DNA of 8,090 bases from Candidatus Mcinerneyibacteriota bacterium (GCA_030630935.1 DAOVMD010000125.1:1-8090); one strand, 5' to 3'. Shown: positions 1 to 7,612, counted from the stretch's first letter. Numbers and translations: made by a program. Notes: generated from the letters alone by a model not told the origin.

Positions 1-2
1 AT

Positions 3-1745
3 ATCCTTGCAGCAAACCGGATATCTTATGATTTATATATGATTACAGAATTTAACAAAGAGAAGAACATAGAGATTATCAGAAGATTGAATAATGAACT
101 AAACTATAATATTTCCGAAGACCTTGCTGAATATTCATATCAACCTCAATTACTAATCAAGGATATAGGGGAGGAGAGTTATAATAATATCCAAACTGCG
201 ATCCCGGCATTTTCAAATATTTATATAAAATCACCATCTGTAAGGTTTTATCCTTATAAGGAAATAGGATTCCATGTTCTGGGATATGTGAGTTTGATTA
301 CAGAAGAACTTTTGAAGAATGAGAAATATAAAGAATATGACCCCCTTGATTATATTGGGCATTATGGTATTGAAGAGATCTTTGAAGGTGAGTTAAAAGG
401 GAAGGACGGCATTGAACTTGATATTATTAATGCATTTGGTAAACCAATTTATAATCCTGAGATTGTTGACTTTAATGAAATTAAACAGATCTTAAAGCGT
501 GAGTTAGAAAAGAAGACGGTATCCGGGAATGATATTTATCTCACGATTGACCTTGAACTTCAGAAGAAAGCAGAAGAGCTTCTCGGTGATCAGAGAGGGG
601 CAATAATTATCCAGGAGACCAAAACAGGTGAGATTTTAGCAATGGTAAGTCATTCTACAATTGACGGAAATATATTTATAAAAGGCATTTCAACAGATGC
701 TTGGTCAAGGATAAAAAACGACCCCAGCTACCCGTTAATTAATAGAACAATTCAAGGTAAGTATAGCCCTGGTTCGATTTTTAAGTTAATCCTTGCATTT
801 GCAATGCTGGATCAAGATCTTCTTATGACAGAAGAGAAATTTAAGCCTTGTAAAGGGAAGATTGAACTTGATAACGTAATAAAATATTGTTGGCGTGAAA
901 AGGGTCATGGCGACGTGAAACTTCAGGAAGCAATTGCATACTCATGTAATATTTATTTTTATCAACTGGGAAAGATGTTAGGGATTGATACAATTGAGAA
1001 ATATGCAAAAATGTTTAATTTAGACAAGCGAACCGGGATCATTTTAACAGGTGAAAAGAAGGGTTTAATTCCATCCCGGAATTGGAAGAGAGATTTCTTT
1101 GAAAAACCTGATGACAAGAAATGGTGGCCTCCTGAAACGCTTGATCTATCAATAGGCCAGGGATTCATAGTGTTAACTCCTTTATCAATTGCAACATTGT
1201 TATCTTCAATTGCAAATCAAGGGAAGATCCTGAAACCAATTATTGTAAAAGATATTATAACCAGGAACGAAACTTATGAATCAAAATCACAACCTGTAAT
1301 TGTAAAAACTATAGAGATTTCTCAGGATAATTTTAAGACTGTAAATCAGGCATTATTTGAAGTTGTGAATAAGAGAAAACCCCGGTGGGGTTCAGGTTGG
1401 AAAGCCTATGTTAAAAATTTGGAAGTTTGTGGTAAGACCGGGACTGCTCAGGTTGTGAAATTAACAGAAGAAAGACATTCCACCCTTGGTGATCAGAGTG
1501 ATATCCCCTATCAATTCCGCGATCATGCATGGTTTGCGGGCTTTGCTCCTTTTTCTGATCCACAGGTTACAATAATTGTACTTATTGAGCATGGGGGATA
1601 TGGCGGGTCAATTGCTGCACCTATTGCAGCAGAGCTATTTAAAGAATGTCAGAAACTAAAATTCATAAAGACAAATTTAACTTTAGAACAAGAAAAGAAA
1701 GATGAAAAAGACATCAAAAAAACTGAACCTGTTAATCCTGATTAA
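3..1745 (+). CDS. mrdA: Penicillin-binding protein 2 (elongasome transpeptidase), 5'-truncated by window edge
   Basis: This is the periplasmic D,D-transpeptidase that cross-links peptidoglycan during side-wall elongation as the partner of RodA. The frame is open to the left edge, and the residues before the ATG at 39 (LAANRISYDLY) match the conserved start of the PBP2 dimerisation domain. That ATG is therefore internal, and the true start with the membrane anchor lies outside the window. Counting from the Met at 39, the dimerisation domain covers about residues 1-165 and the transpeptidase domain 170-545. The catalytic motifs are all present: SxxK as S246-I-F-K249 (codon at 774), SxN as S302-C-N304, and KTGTA at 466-470, followed by HAWFAGFAP. 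Ile replaces the more usual Thr within SPGSxFK. C271, C284, H290 and C303 lie in the CW..GHG..SCN segment typical of MrdA. The C-terminus is a charged Lys/Glu tail. It overlaps rodA by 44 nt. Family assignment is very secure. Confidence 0.96.
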   Translation: MLAANRISYDLYMITEFNKEKNIEIIRRLNNELNYNISEDLAEYSYQPQLLIKDIGEESYNNIQTAIPAFSNIYIKSPSVRFYPYKEIGFHVLGYVSLITEELLKNEKYKEYDPLDYIGHYGIEEIFEGELKGKDGIELDIINAFGKPIYNPEIVDFNEIKQILKRELEKKTVSGNDIYLTIDLELQKKAEELLGDQRGAIIIQETKTGEILAMVSHSTIDGNIFIKGISTDAWSRIKNDPSYPLINRTIQGKYSPGSIFKLILAFAMLDQDLLMTEEKFKPCKGKIELDNVIKYCWREKGHGDVKLQEAIAYSCNIYFYQLGKMLGIDTIEKYAKMFNLDKRTGIILTGEKKGLIPSRNWKRDFFEKPDDKKWWPPETLDLSIGQGFIVLTPLSIATLLSSIANQGKILKPIIVKDIITRNETYESKSQPVIVKTIEISQDNFKTVNQALFEVVNKRKPRWGSGWKAYVKNLEVCGKTGTAQVVKLTEERHSTLGDQSDIPYQFRDHAWFAGFAPFSDPQVTIIVLIEHGGYGGSIAAPIAAELFKECQKLKFIKTNLTLEQEKKDEKDIKKTEPVNPD

Positions 1746-3042
1746 TTTTATCTTAATCGCTTTAATCGGTGTTTTAGCAATTTCTTCAGCATCTCAACAT
1801 GAGGCAGACACAATAAAATTATCTGCGCCTTTTGTTAAACAGTTGATCTGGATTATACTCGGTATGATTTTGATTGCTGTACTTTCTCAAATAGATTATG
1901 AAATTTTCCGGAAACTTTCCTGGATATTTTATTTTATCATAGTTTTAACTTTAATTTTTGTTTTATTTAAAGGTGGTGAATCACGACGCTGGATTAATTT
2001 GAATATGATTAAACTACAGCCATCAGAGTTTATGAAACTGCCGTTTATAATGGTGATATCCGCATATATTTCTAAAAGAACAGTTTTATCTACACAACCT
2101 TCCATTTTGGAAGAGCTGAAGGTTCTTGCGGTAACAGGGATATTAACAGTTATACCTGTATTTTTAATTATTATTGAACCTGATCTCGGCTCCTCACTTA
2201 TATTCCCATTTATTCTAATTGCAATATTATATGTCGCGGATATAAATATTAATATTTTATTCGTTATAATTTTCCTCTGTTTCTCAGTTGGACTCTCATT
2301 AGTTTTTGAAATTTTGTGGCTTGAAGAGATTACTGATATCTCTCCATTTATCATGAGAATAATTTTAATTATTAAAGAACATCTCGGAATGTTTTTATCA
2401 TTACTACTGATTTTACTAATGGTAATACTGATAAGTATAATTATTAATTTCCTGGGTTTGAAAGTAAATTACGCAGCAATTATATTTATATGGTTAATTT
2501 TTGCAATTGGTTTTATTTTGGGTAATAAAATGGGTGGATTTATTAAACCGTATCAGCGTGCGAGAATTATGACATTCGTAAAACCCGGTTTTGATTCAAA
2601 AGGTTCAGGGTGGAATGTCCTGCAGTCAAAGATCGCAGTAGGTTCCGGTATGACTCGAGGGAAGGGATTCCTGAAAGGTACACAACATAGATTTAGATTC
2701 CTGCCTGAACGGCATACAGATTTTATTTTCTCAGTCATTGGTGAAGAATTCGGTTTTATAGGATCAGGGATATTGATTATACTATATATATCATTAATTA
2801 TTCAGATTTTTTTGATTGCATATTATGCAAACTCAGTTTTTGGAAAATTACTGGCATCAGGAATATTATTCCTGTTCCTATTTCATATCATAGAAAATAT
2901 TGGAATGGCTGTGGGAATGCTCCCGGTAACAGGTTTGCCACTACCCCTCGTTTCTTATGGCGGGTCATCATTTTTAGTCTTCTCCGCAGCGATGGGGATA
3001 TTATTGAATATTTCAAAACAAAGTTCATTTGCTCAAGGTTAA
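1702..3042 (+). CDS. rodA: RodA, SEDS-family peptidoglycan glycosyltransferase
   Basis: RodA is an integral membrane enzyme that polymerises lipid II into glycan strands and works with PBP2. Hallmarks seen are GGESRRWINL (91-100) followed by LQPSEFMKLP, EPDLGSS (159-165), YQRARIM (284-290), the GTQHRFRFLPERHTDF stretch with the conserved Asp340 (codon 2719), and PLPLVSYGGSS (413-423) near the end. The protein is 446 aa, longer than the roughly 370 aa of E. coli RodA. The extra length lies between EPDLG and YQR (about 124 residues here against about 50 in E. coli, from memory) and includes two additional hydrophobic stretches around 228-251 and 257-273. The start ATG lies inside the end of mrdA (44-nt overlap), gives a lysine-rich N-terminus followed directly by the first membrane helix, and has no strong ribosome-binding site, so translational coupling to mrdA is likely (inference). 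Confidence 0.96.
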   Translation: MKKTSKKLNLLILINFILIALIGVLAISSASQHEADTIKLSAPFVKQLIWIILGMILIAVLSQIDYEIFRKLSWIFYFIIVLTLIFVLFKGGESRRWINLNMIKLQPSEFMKLPFIMVISAYISKRTVLSTQPSILEELKVLAVTGILTVIPVFLIIIEPDLGSSLIFPFILIAILYVADININILFVIIFLCFSVGLSLVFEILWLEEITDISPFIMRIILIIKEHLGMFLSLLLILLMVILISIIINFLGLKVNYAAIIFIWLIFAIGFILGNKMGGFIKPYQRARIMTFVKPGFDSKGSGWNVLQSKIAVGSGMTRGKGFLKGTQHRFRFLPERHTDFIFSVIGEEFGFIGSGILIILYISLIIQIFLIAYYANSVFGKLLASGILFLFLFHIIENIGMAVGMLPVTGLPLPLVSYGGSSFLVFSAAMGILLNISKQSSFAQG

Positions 3043-3047
3043 ATAAA

Positions 3048-3052
3048 AAGGA
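3048..3052 (+). promoter_or_regulatory. Ribosome-binding site of the wecA-like gene
   Basis: AAGGA lies six nucleotides before the ATG at 3059, in the 16-nt gap after the rodA stop. It supports that start and shows that Shine-Dalgarno initiation is used in this genome. Confidence 0.7.
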
Positions 3053-3058
3053 AAATAT

Positions 3059-4087
3059 ATGAAGGAAATTTTAATTGTTTTTACACCATTTTTAGTTAGT
3101 ATAATTCTCATTCCATTGACAATATTCATCTCAAAGAAATTTAAAATTCTTGACCATCCCGGAGACAGGAAAGTACATAAAATCTCAAAACCGTTATTGG
3201 GAGGTTTGGGAATAACAATCGGATTCTTTGTGGGAATATTATTAATGAATAAATTTGGGTTAATAAATTTCTCAAGCAAATATCATATCTTTATGATAGG
3301 TTTGGGAATAATGTTCTTTGTCGGGTTACTTGATGATATATTTAATTTGAAACCCTGGATAAAATTATTCGCCCAGATAGGCGCAGCAGTTTTATTTGTT
3401 TCACTTGGCGAGATTTCTACAGTACATTTACCGTTCAGGATAATTGCTTATATTATTACATTCGGATGGATCATCGGGATTACAAATTCGTTTAATCTTC
3501 TCGATAATATGGACGGATTATCTTCAGGGATAAGTATAATTTGTGCCGGGGTATTTGCCCTTCTGTATATGCAGACTAAACAATATGAACTTATGTTTCT
3601 ATGTCTGATCTTCCTATCTGCACAACTTGGGTTTTTAATTTTTAATTTTTATCCGGCTAAGATATTTATGGGTGATACGGGTAGTTTATTTACAGGATAC
3701 TTCTTTGCAACCATTTCCATTATGGGGTCTTACGTTGAATTTTCAAGGTTATCCAGACTGCCTGTCCTGATCCCGGTTTTAGTACTAACCGTGCCAATTT
3801 TTGATACTGTCTCAGTAATATTTATCAGGTTAAAAAAGGGGCTTTCAATATTTAAGGGAGATAAAAATCATTTCTCACATAGGTTAGTTGAACTTGGTAT
3901 GAGTCATAAGCAGGCAGTTGTATTTATTTATATTGTGACTTTTGGAACTGCAGTGAGCGCAATGTTCTTACCGTCAATTAACCTTTTGCAGGCGGGACTT
4001 TTATTTTTACAGATCATAATATTTCTATTGATAATAATAACATTAATGATTGTGGGAAAAAATTCAAATCAAAACAATGGAGAATAA
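3059..4087 (+). CDS. wecA: Polyprenyl-phosphate N-acetylhexosamine-1-phosphate transferase (WecA/TagO type, MraY superfamily)
   Basis: This polytopic membrane enzyme (342 aa, normal for the family) transfers a sugar-1-phosphate, usually GlcNAc-1-P from UDP-GlcNAc, to undecaprenyl phosphate. That is the first lipid-linked step of O-antigen, enterobacterial common antigen, teichoic acid or similar polymers. Motifs seen in order: DHPGDRKVHK followed by LLGGLGI (32-52), the Asp pair D92-D93 in GLLDDIFNLKPW, NSFNLLDNMDGL (143-154), GDTGS (205-209), PIFD (246-249) and the cytoplasmic HFSHRL (271-276), which matches the HxxHR loop of WecA/TagO enzymes rather than MraY. About ten hydrophobic segments fill the rest. 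It follows rodA by 16 nt and abuts dapL, so it is probably co-transcribed with wall genes. Sugar specificity cannot be read from the sequence, and the symbol marks the subfamily rather than a proven orthologue. Confidence 0.9.
   Translation: MKEILIVFTPFLVSIILIPLTIFISKKFKILDHPGDRKVHKISKPLLGGLGITIGFFVGILLMNKFGLINFSSKYHIFMIGLGIMFFVGLLDDIFNLKPWIKLFAQIGAAVLFVSLGEISTVHLPFRIIAYIITFGWIIGITNSFNLLDNMDGLSSGISIICAGVFALLYMQTKQYELMFLCLIFLSAQLGFLIFNFYPAKIFMGDTGSLFTGYFFATISIMGSYVEFSRLSRLPVLIPVLVLTVPIFDTVSVIFIRLKKGLSIFKGDKNHFSHRLVELGMSHKQAVVFIYIVTFGTAVSAMFLPSINLLQAGLLFLQIIIFLLIIITLMIVGKNSNQNNGE
4079..4082 (+). promoter_or_regulatory. Ribosome-binding site that fixes the dapL start
   Basis: GGAG sits in the last codons of the upstream gene, six nucleotides before the ATG at 4089. 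That ATG begins one nucleotide after the upstream stop codon. It favours 4089 over the in-frame ATGs at 4050 and 4077, and the arrangement is typical of translational coupling. Confidence 0.75.
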
Positions 4088-4088
4088 T

Positions 4089-5255
4089 ATGCCCGGGAAA
4101 TTTAAATATACAAACAGATTAACTAAACTACCTCCTTATTTATTTGCAGAGATTGATAAAATGAAACAGCGCGAACTAAATTCAGGAAGAGATATTGTTG
4201 ACCTTGGAGTCGGAGATCCTGATCAGCCAACACCTTCTTTTATTGTGGAGACAATGAGGAGAATGCTTGATATCTCTAAGTTCCACAGGTATCCTTCGTA
4301 TATAGGCCAGAAAGAGTTCCGGGAAGCCGCTGCAAGGTGGATGTTATCAAGGTATAATGTTTCCGTATCACCCGAAACAGAAGTGATTACTTTAATAGGT
4401 TCAAAAGAAGGGATTGCTCATTTCCCTCTCGCATTTATAAATCCCGGGGATAAAGTGCTTATTCCTGATCCAGGTTACCCGGTTTATTTTTCCGGAACAG
4501 TCTTTGCCGGGGGAGTTCCTGAAAGATTTCCGTTATTAATACAGAATAATTTCTTACCTGATCTTAAGAAACTGGAAAAGAAATTTAAAGATATAAAACT
4601 TATCTATATAAATTATCCTAATAATCCAACTTCTGCTGATGTAAATGACGATTTTTATAGACAACTAATTGATTATGCCCATGAATATAATTTTATGATA
4701 TTGCAGGATGCTGCGTATATTGAGATATTCTACGAGCATCCAAGACCAAAGAGTATTTTAGAGTTCAAAGGTGCAAAGGATGTGGCAATTGAATTCCATT
4801 CCTTATCAAAAACTTTTAATATGACTGGTTGGCGCATTGGTTTTGCAGTTGGGAATCAAGAACTTGTAATGGGACTTGGACAGGTGAAGAAAAATATTGA
4901 CTCAGGTGTGTTCGGAGCAATTCAATCAGCAACAATCTCTGCTCTCGATAATGGAGCTTCAGCAATTGAAGAGATTAGGAAACAATATCTTGAGAAAAAA
5001 GAAATCCTCGCATCAGCTCTTAATGATACGGGGCTGGAGTTATTTAAATCAAACACAACATTTTATCTTTGGATAAAATGCCCGGAAAAATTTGACTCAA
5101 TGAAATTTACAAAGCATTTAATAAAACAATGCGGGATTATTTCTACTCCGGGTGTAGGGTTCGGAAAATTTGGTGAGGGGTTTATTCGATTTTCTCTTAC
5201 CACTTCTTTAGAAAACATTAAACAAGCAGCGGAATCATTAAAAATAAAATTGTAA
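4089..5255 (+). CDS. dapL: LL-diaminopimelate aminotransferase (PLP fold type I)
   Basis: DapL converts L-tetrahydrodipicolinate plus glutamate directly to LL-diaminopimelate and 2-oxoglutarate, bypassing the succinylated or acetylated route of lysine and peptidoglycan precursor synthesis. From the ATG at 4089 the protein has 388 residues, about the usual DapL length. The N-terminus TNRLTKLPPYLFAEIDK followed by LGVGDPDQPTP is characteristic. Other features are YINYPNNPTS (173-182, containing the cofactor-binding Asn), QDAAYIEI (206-213, Asp207 for the pyridine nitrogen), EFHSLSKTFNMTGWRIG (235-251) with Lys241 as the Schiff-base lysine and Arg249 for the phosphate, and Arg367 in GFIRFS for the substrate carboxylate. 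The FHSLSKT.NMTGWRIG string and AAYIEI favour DapL over aspartate or aromatic aminotransferases. A longer reading from the ATG at 4050 overlaps the upstream gene by 38 nt and lacks a ribosome-binding site. Its position beside mrdA-rodA fits a role in supplying meso-DAP for the wall. Confidence 0.92.
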   Translation: MPGKFKYTNRLTKLPPYLFAEIDKMKQRELNSGRDIVDLGVGDPDQPTPSFIVETMRRMLDISKFHRYPSYIGQKEFREAAARWMLSRYNVSVSPETEVITLIGSKEGIAHFPLAFINPGDKVLIPDPGYPVYFSGTVFAGGVPERFPLLIQNNFLPDLKKLEKKFKDIKLIYINYPNNPTSADVNDDFYRQLIDYAHEYNFMILQDAAYIEIFYEHPRPKSILEFKGAKDVAIEFHSLSKTFNMTGWRIGFAVGNQELVMGLGQVKKNIDSGVFGAIQSATISALDNGASAIEEIRKQYLEKKEILASALNDTGLELFKSNTTFYLWIKCPEKFDSMKFTKHLIKQCGIISTPGVGFGKFGEGFIRFSLTTSLENIKQAAESLKIKL

Positions 5256-5260
5256 ATTCA

Positions 5261-5266
5261 AGGAGG
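5261..5266 (+). promoter_or_regulatory. Strong but orphaned Shine-Dalgarno sequence AGGAGG
   Basis: A perfect AGGAGG begins six nucleotides after the dapL stop. No ATG lies at a workable distance: TTG at 5267 touches the motif, TTG at 5279 is 12 nt away and the first ATG at 5285 is 18 nt away. It overlaps the left arm of the first hairpin of the adjoining repeat. It may be the original ribosome-binding site of the phosphoesterase gene, separated from its start by the repeat (inference). Confidence 0.5.
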
Positions 5267-5460
5267 TTGTTTAACAACTTGCTGATGACTTCTTTACAAA
5301 TAAATCGGCTCAGGCTTTGTAATCTCGCTTTTTTAAAAGTGAGTTTCACCTGCAAGCAGGGTTTAAAAATGGGTGCCTTGCACCCCCCAGATTGCCGCGG
5401 CACTAATAAATTAGTACCTCGCAATGACAAACTAAGGCTTGTCGGCAGGCTTTCCGGGAA
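5264..5460. repeat. Composite palindromic intergenic repeat (tandem hairpins)
   Basis: This stretch has at least six consecutive inverted repeats: AGGTTGTT/AACAACTT (5264-5280), TTACAAA/TTTGTAA (5294-5300 with 5316-5322), CTCGCTTTT/AAAAGTGAG (5324-5343, one wobble), CCTGC/GCAGG (5349-5360), GGGTGC/GCACCC (5371-5385), and a nested hairpin at 5391-5425. The right boundary is uncertain; GTCGGCAGGC and nearby sequence (to about 5460) look like part of the same unit. No transposase is encoded, so this is a non-autonomous dispersed element or a mosaic of several. Only one copy is in the window, so its repeated nature is inferred from its structure and from resemblance to known families. Confidence 0.6.
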
Positions 5461-7612
5461 CTTAATCCTAATTGCTATTATTATGATATTTTTGTTTTCT
5501 TCCCCGGTTGTTCATTCTATTGATTGGAATGATAATTTTTATCTATATTTCAATTCATGGAGTCATGGTCAGGGCGAATTCGGATTTGGGGAGAGCGATG
5601 AATCAACAGTTCTCTCAGAAGGATATGTCACATATTATTTTAAAACTTCATTTTTAATTAGTGATCCTGGTGATTATTCAAGTTTAAAATTATATATTGA
5701 ATATGATGATGCATTTATTATATTTATAAATGGAAGAGAAGTTCATCGTCAAAATCTCCCCGGGGGAGTTGTAGATGAGAATACTCTCGCTTTAAATCAG
5801 CATCTCGCTGCCGGGTATGAAGAGTTTGATATTTCCTGGTTTCTCGATGATTGTCTTCTCGAAGAGAATAAAATGGAATGGGATGTTAGTATTGAAGTGC
5901 ATCAGTATCAAGCAGATGACTCAAAACTCTCTTTTGACGCATACTTAGTTGCAGATGCAATAACATTAGTAAACCAGAATTCGTACTGGAATTATTTTGA
6001 TTCGGGCGGGTATCCTGACCCTGTTGAATCTGATCCCTTAACAGTAATTCAAAGACCGGTTACTGGAATTTCTGTGATTGTTAAGTCAGGAGAAACCTTT
6101 GACCTTCTTCTCAGGGCAGCAGAATCTGATTCCGATTGGATAATCTGGGCAGCTTCAGAGTCTGATACATATTCTCTCTCTTATACCAATGCTGGGTATG
6201 ATAATGACCTGGGGATTCGAAAGTTAAAAGTCTCAACCGGAGATATTCCATATTTTACTTATGATATTATTATCACCGGTGGAAATAATCTCTATGATAG
6301 AACCGAGAATTGTTTGAAGGTCATTTCAGGTTATAGAGCAAGGTATCAGTTTATGCATTTAACTGATCCGCATCTTCCGGAATTTTATTTTGATTATATT
6401 TCAATTCCGGACCTGGAAGTAATTTTGGAAAATATGCATATTCTTAATCCTGAATTTATAATCATAACAGGGGACCTGGTTAATCGAGGTGACCAGGAGT
6501 GTGGGTTTGAAATATTTCAGAATATTTTAAGGAAATTGGAAGTGCCGGTTTTTATTACAACCGGTAACCATGATGTCGGGGAATGGTGTGGAAAGGGCTG
6601 GGCACGGGATAATTGGAGAAAGTATTTCGGGCTATGGTATAATGACCCGGAATCCCCGGAGAACCAGGGATATTATACAGAGGATTATTATTTTAAATAC
6701 GGAAATTGGCTTCATATTCTTATGGATACATATATCAATTACGGAAGTTATCAAACCCAATATTATGATGGAGAAAGCTTGATTAATAAACAGAGAAACT
6801 GGCTTAGTAACCTCATCTCTGAATATCCGGATTTAAATAAAATGTTATTTTATCATTATGATTTCGATAATACAATCGATGGTTATTTCGGTCCGAAAAA
6901 TCTTAAGTATGGTTTCCATGGACATAAACACTCGAGTAATACCTATGAATACTCAGATCATGTAATTTATAATACAGGATCGGTTGTCAAAAATAGAACC
7001 TTTAGAATATTGAAAACTAATTCAAATGAAATATTAGATGCTCCGCTAATGACGGGGAATATCATTAATGTGAGTTTCAATCCTTCTAATAACGGTAGTT
7101 CGGATACTGTCTCCGCTGAAATTTCGAATTTATCGGGTACATACCTTGAGAATCTGAGAATTGATTTTGTGATGAATGATAAAAATAAATTTTATAAAAC
7201 TTCAGAAGGGGAGATTATTCAAGAAGTTCCAACTCACGATGGAAAGATGATTGTGTCAGTAGAATTTAATCTGGACGAGGGAACTATAAAAAACATTACA
7301 GTATCAGAAGATAAAAATATCAAACCAATTCTCGTTAAGATTAAAATATATCCAAATCCGGTAAAGATTGAAGAGTGTACAATTAACCTGGATTATGACT
7401 TTAGAAATAAACTCATTACAACAATAAAAATCTTTGATATAACCGGGAATTTAATAAAACAACTTATTGCAGATAAACCAGGTAACATAACCTGGGACCT
7501 GAAAAACAAAGCAGGGAAAAGAGTTTCATCAGGAATTTATCTAATTGAGTTTAAAACTAAAGGTAAAAGATTTTCAAAGACACAAGTTAAGAAATTAGCA
7601 ATAATTAAATAA
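5369..7612 (+). CDS. Secreted calcineurin-like metallophosphoesterase with galactose-binding-like and T9SS/FlgD-like C-terminal domains
   Basis: The protein probably hydrolyses a phosphoester outside the cell or at the surface; the substrate is unknown. From the ATG at 5369 (747 aa): residues 1-30 are repeat-derived; 32-50 look like a signal-peptide core ending near VVHS. A galactose-binding-like beta domain follows (about 53-195; YVTYYFKTSF, NGREVHR 121-127, EVHQY 176-180). An Ig-like linker (about 210-320) precedes the metallophosphoesterase domain (about 325-560) with a complete metal set: D333-x-H335, G-D369-x-x-N372, N400-H401-D402, H496, and G-H519-x-H521. An Ig-like stretch (about 575-655) leads to YPNPV (661-665), IKIFDITGNLI, WDLKNKAGKRVSSGIYL and the basic end KKLAIIK, typical of T9SS type A or FlgD-like tails. 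The frame is open upstream to a TTG at 5267, and ATGs at 5285 and 5369 are both inside the repeat, so the true start is uncertain; 5369 has a weak CAGGG upstream. The gene follows dapL but has no evident wall role. Confidence 0.85.
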   Translation: MGALHPPDCRGTNKLVPRNDKLRLVGRLSGNLILIAIIMIFLFSSPVVHSIDWNDNFYLYFNSWSHGQGEFGFGESDESTVLSEGYVTYYFKTSFLISDPGDYSSLKLYIEYDDAFIIFINGREVHRQNLPGGVVDENTLALNQHLAAGYEEFDISWFLDDCLLEENKMEWDVSIEVHQYQADDSKLSFDAYLVADAITLVNQNSYWNYFDSGGYPDPVESDPLTVIQRPVTGISVIVKSGETFDLLLRAAESDSDWIIWAASESDTYSLSYTNAGYDNDLGIRKLKVSTGDIPYFTYDIIITGGNNLYDRTENCLKVISGYRARYQFMHLTDPHLPEFYFDYISIPDLEVILENMHILNPEFIIITGDLVNRGDQECGFEIFQNILRKLEVPVFITTGNHDVGEWCGKGWARDNWRKYFGLWYNDPESPENQGYYTEDYYFKYGNWLHILMDTYINYGSYQTQYYDGESLINKQRNWLSNLISEYPDLNKMLFYHYDFDNTIDGYFGPKNLKYGFHGHKHSSNTYEYSDHVIYNTGSVVKNRTFRILKTNSNEILDAPLMTGNIINVSFNPSNNGSSDTVSAEISNLSGTYLENLRIDFVMNDKNKFYKTSEGEIIQEVPTHDGKMIVSVEFNLDEGTIKNITVSEDKNIKPILVKIKIYPNPVKIEECTINLDYDFRNKLITTIKIFDITGNLIKQLIADKPGNITWDLKNKAGKRVSSGIYLIEFKTKGKRFSKTQVKKLAIIK
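5388..5428. repeat. ATTGC...GCAAT hairpin repeat unit
   Basis: ATTGC (5391-5395) pairs with GCAAT (5421-5425). Inside it GGCACTAAT (5399-5407) pairs with ATTAGTACC (5410-5418) with one mismatch, which becomes a G-T wobble on the minus strand. Read on the minus strand it begins GTCATTGCGAGG and ends GGCAATCTGG, the outline of a very common dispersed bacterial repeat. Spurious translations of that family commonly contain strings like PRNDK, and the + strand here reads LVPRNDK. Family membership is from memory and pattern. Confidence 0.6.

Noticed and set aside
1929-2354. Minus-strand ORF of 141 codons inside rodA
   Set aside because: It lies wholly antisense to the well-supported rodA gene and shows no family motif; it is a shadow frame.
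5324-5343. Terminator between dapL and the phosphoesterase
   Set aside because: The palindrome CTCGCTTTT/AAAAGTGAG has no downstream T-run and is one of several hairpins in the repeat element.
5218-5430. Minus-strand ORF of 70 codons across the dapL end and the repeat
   Set aside because: It is the reverse reading of the palindromic repeat and the dapL 3' end, with no independent coding evidence.
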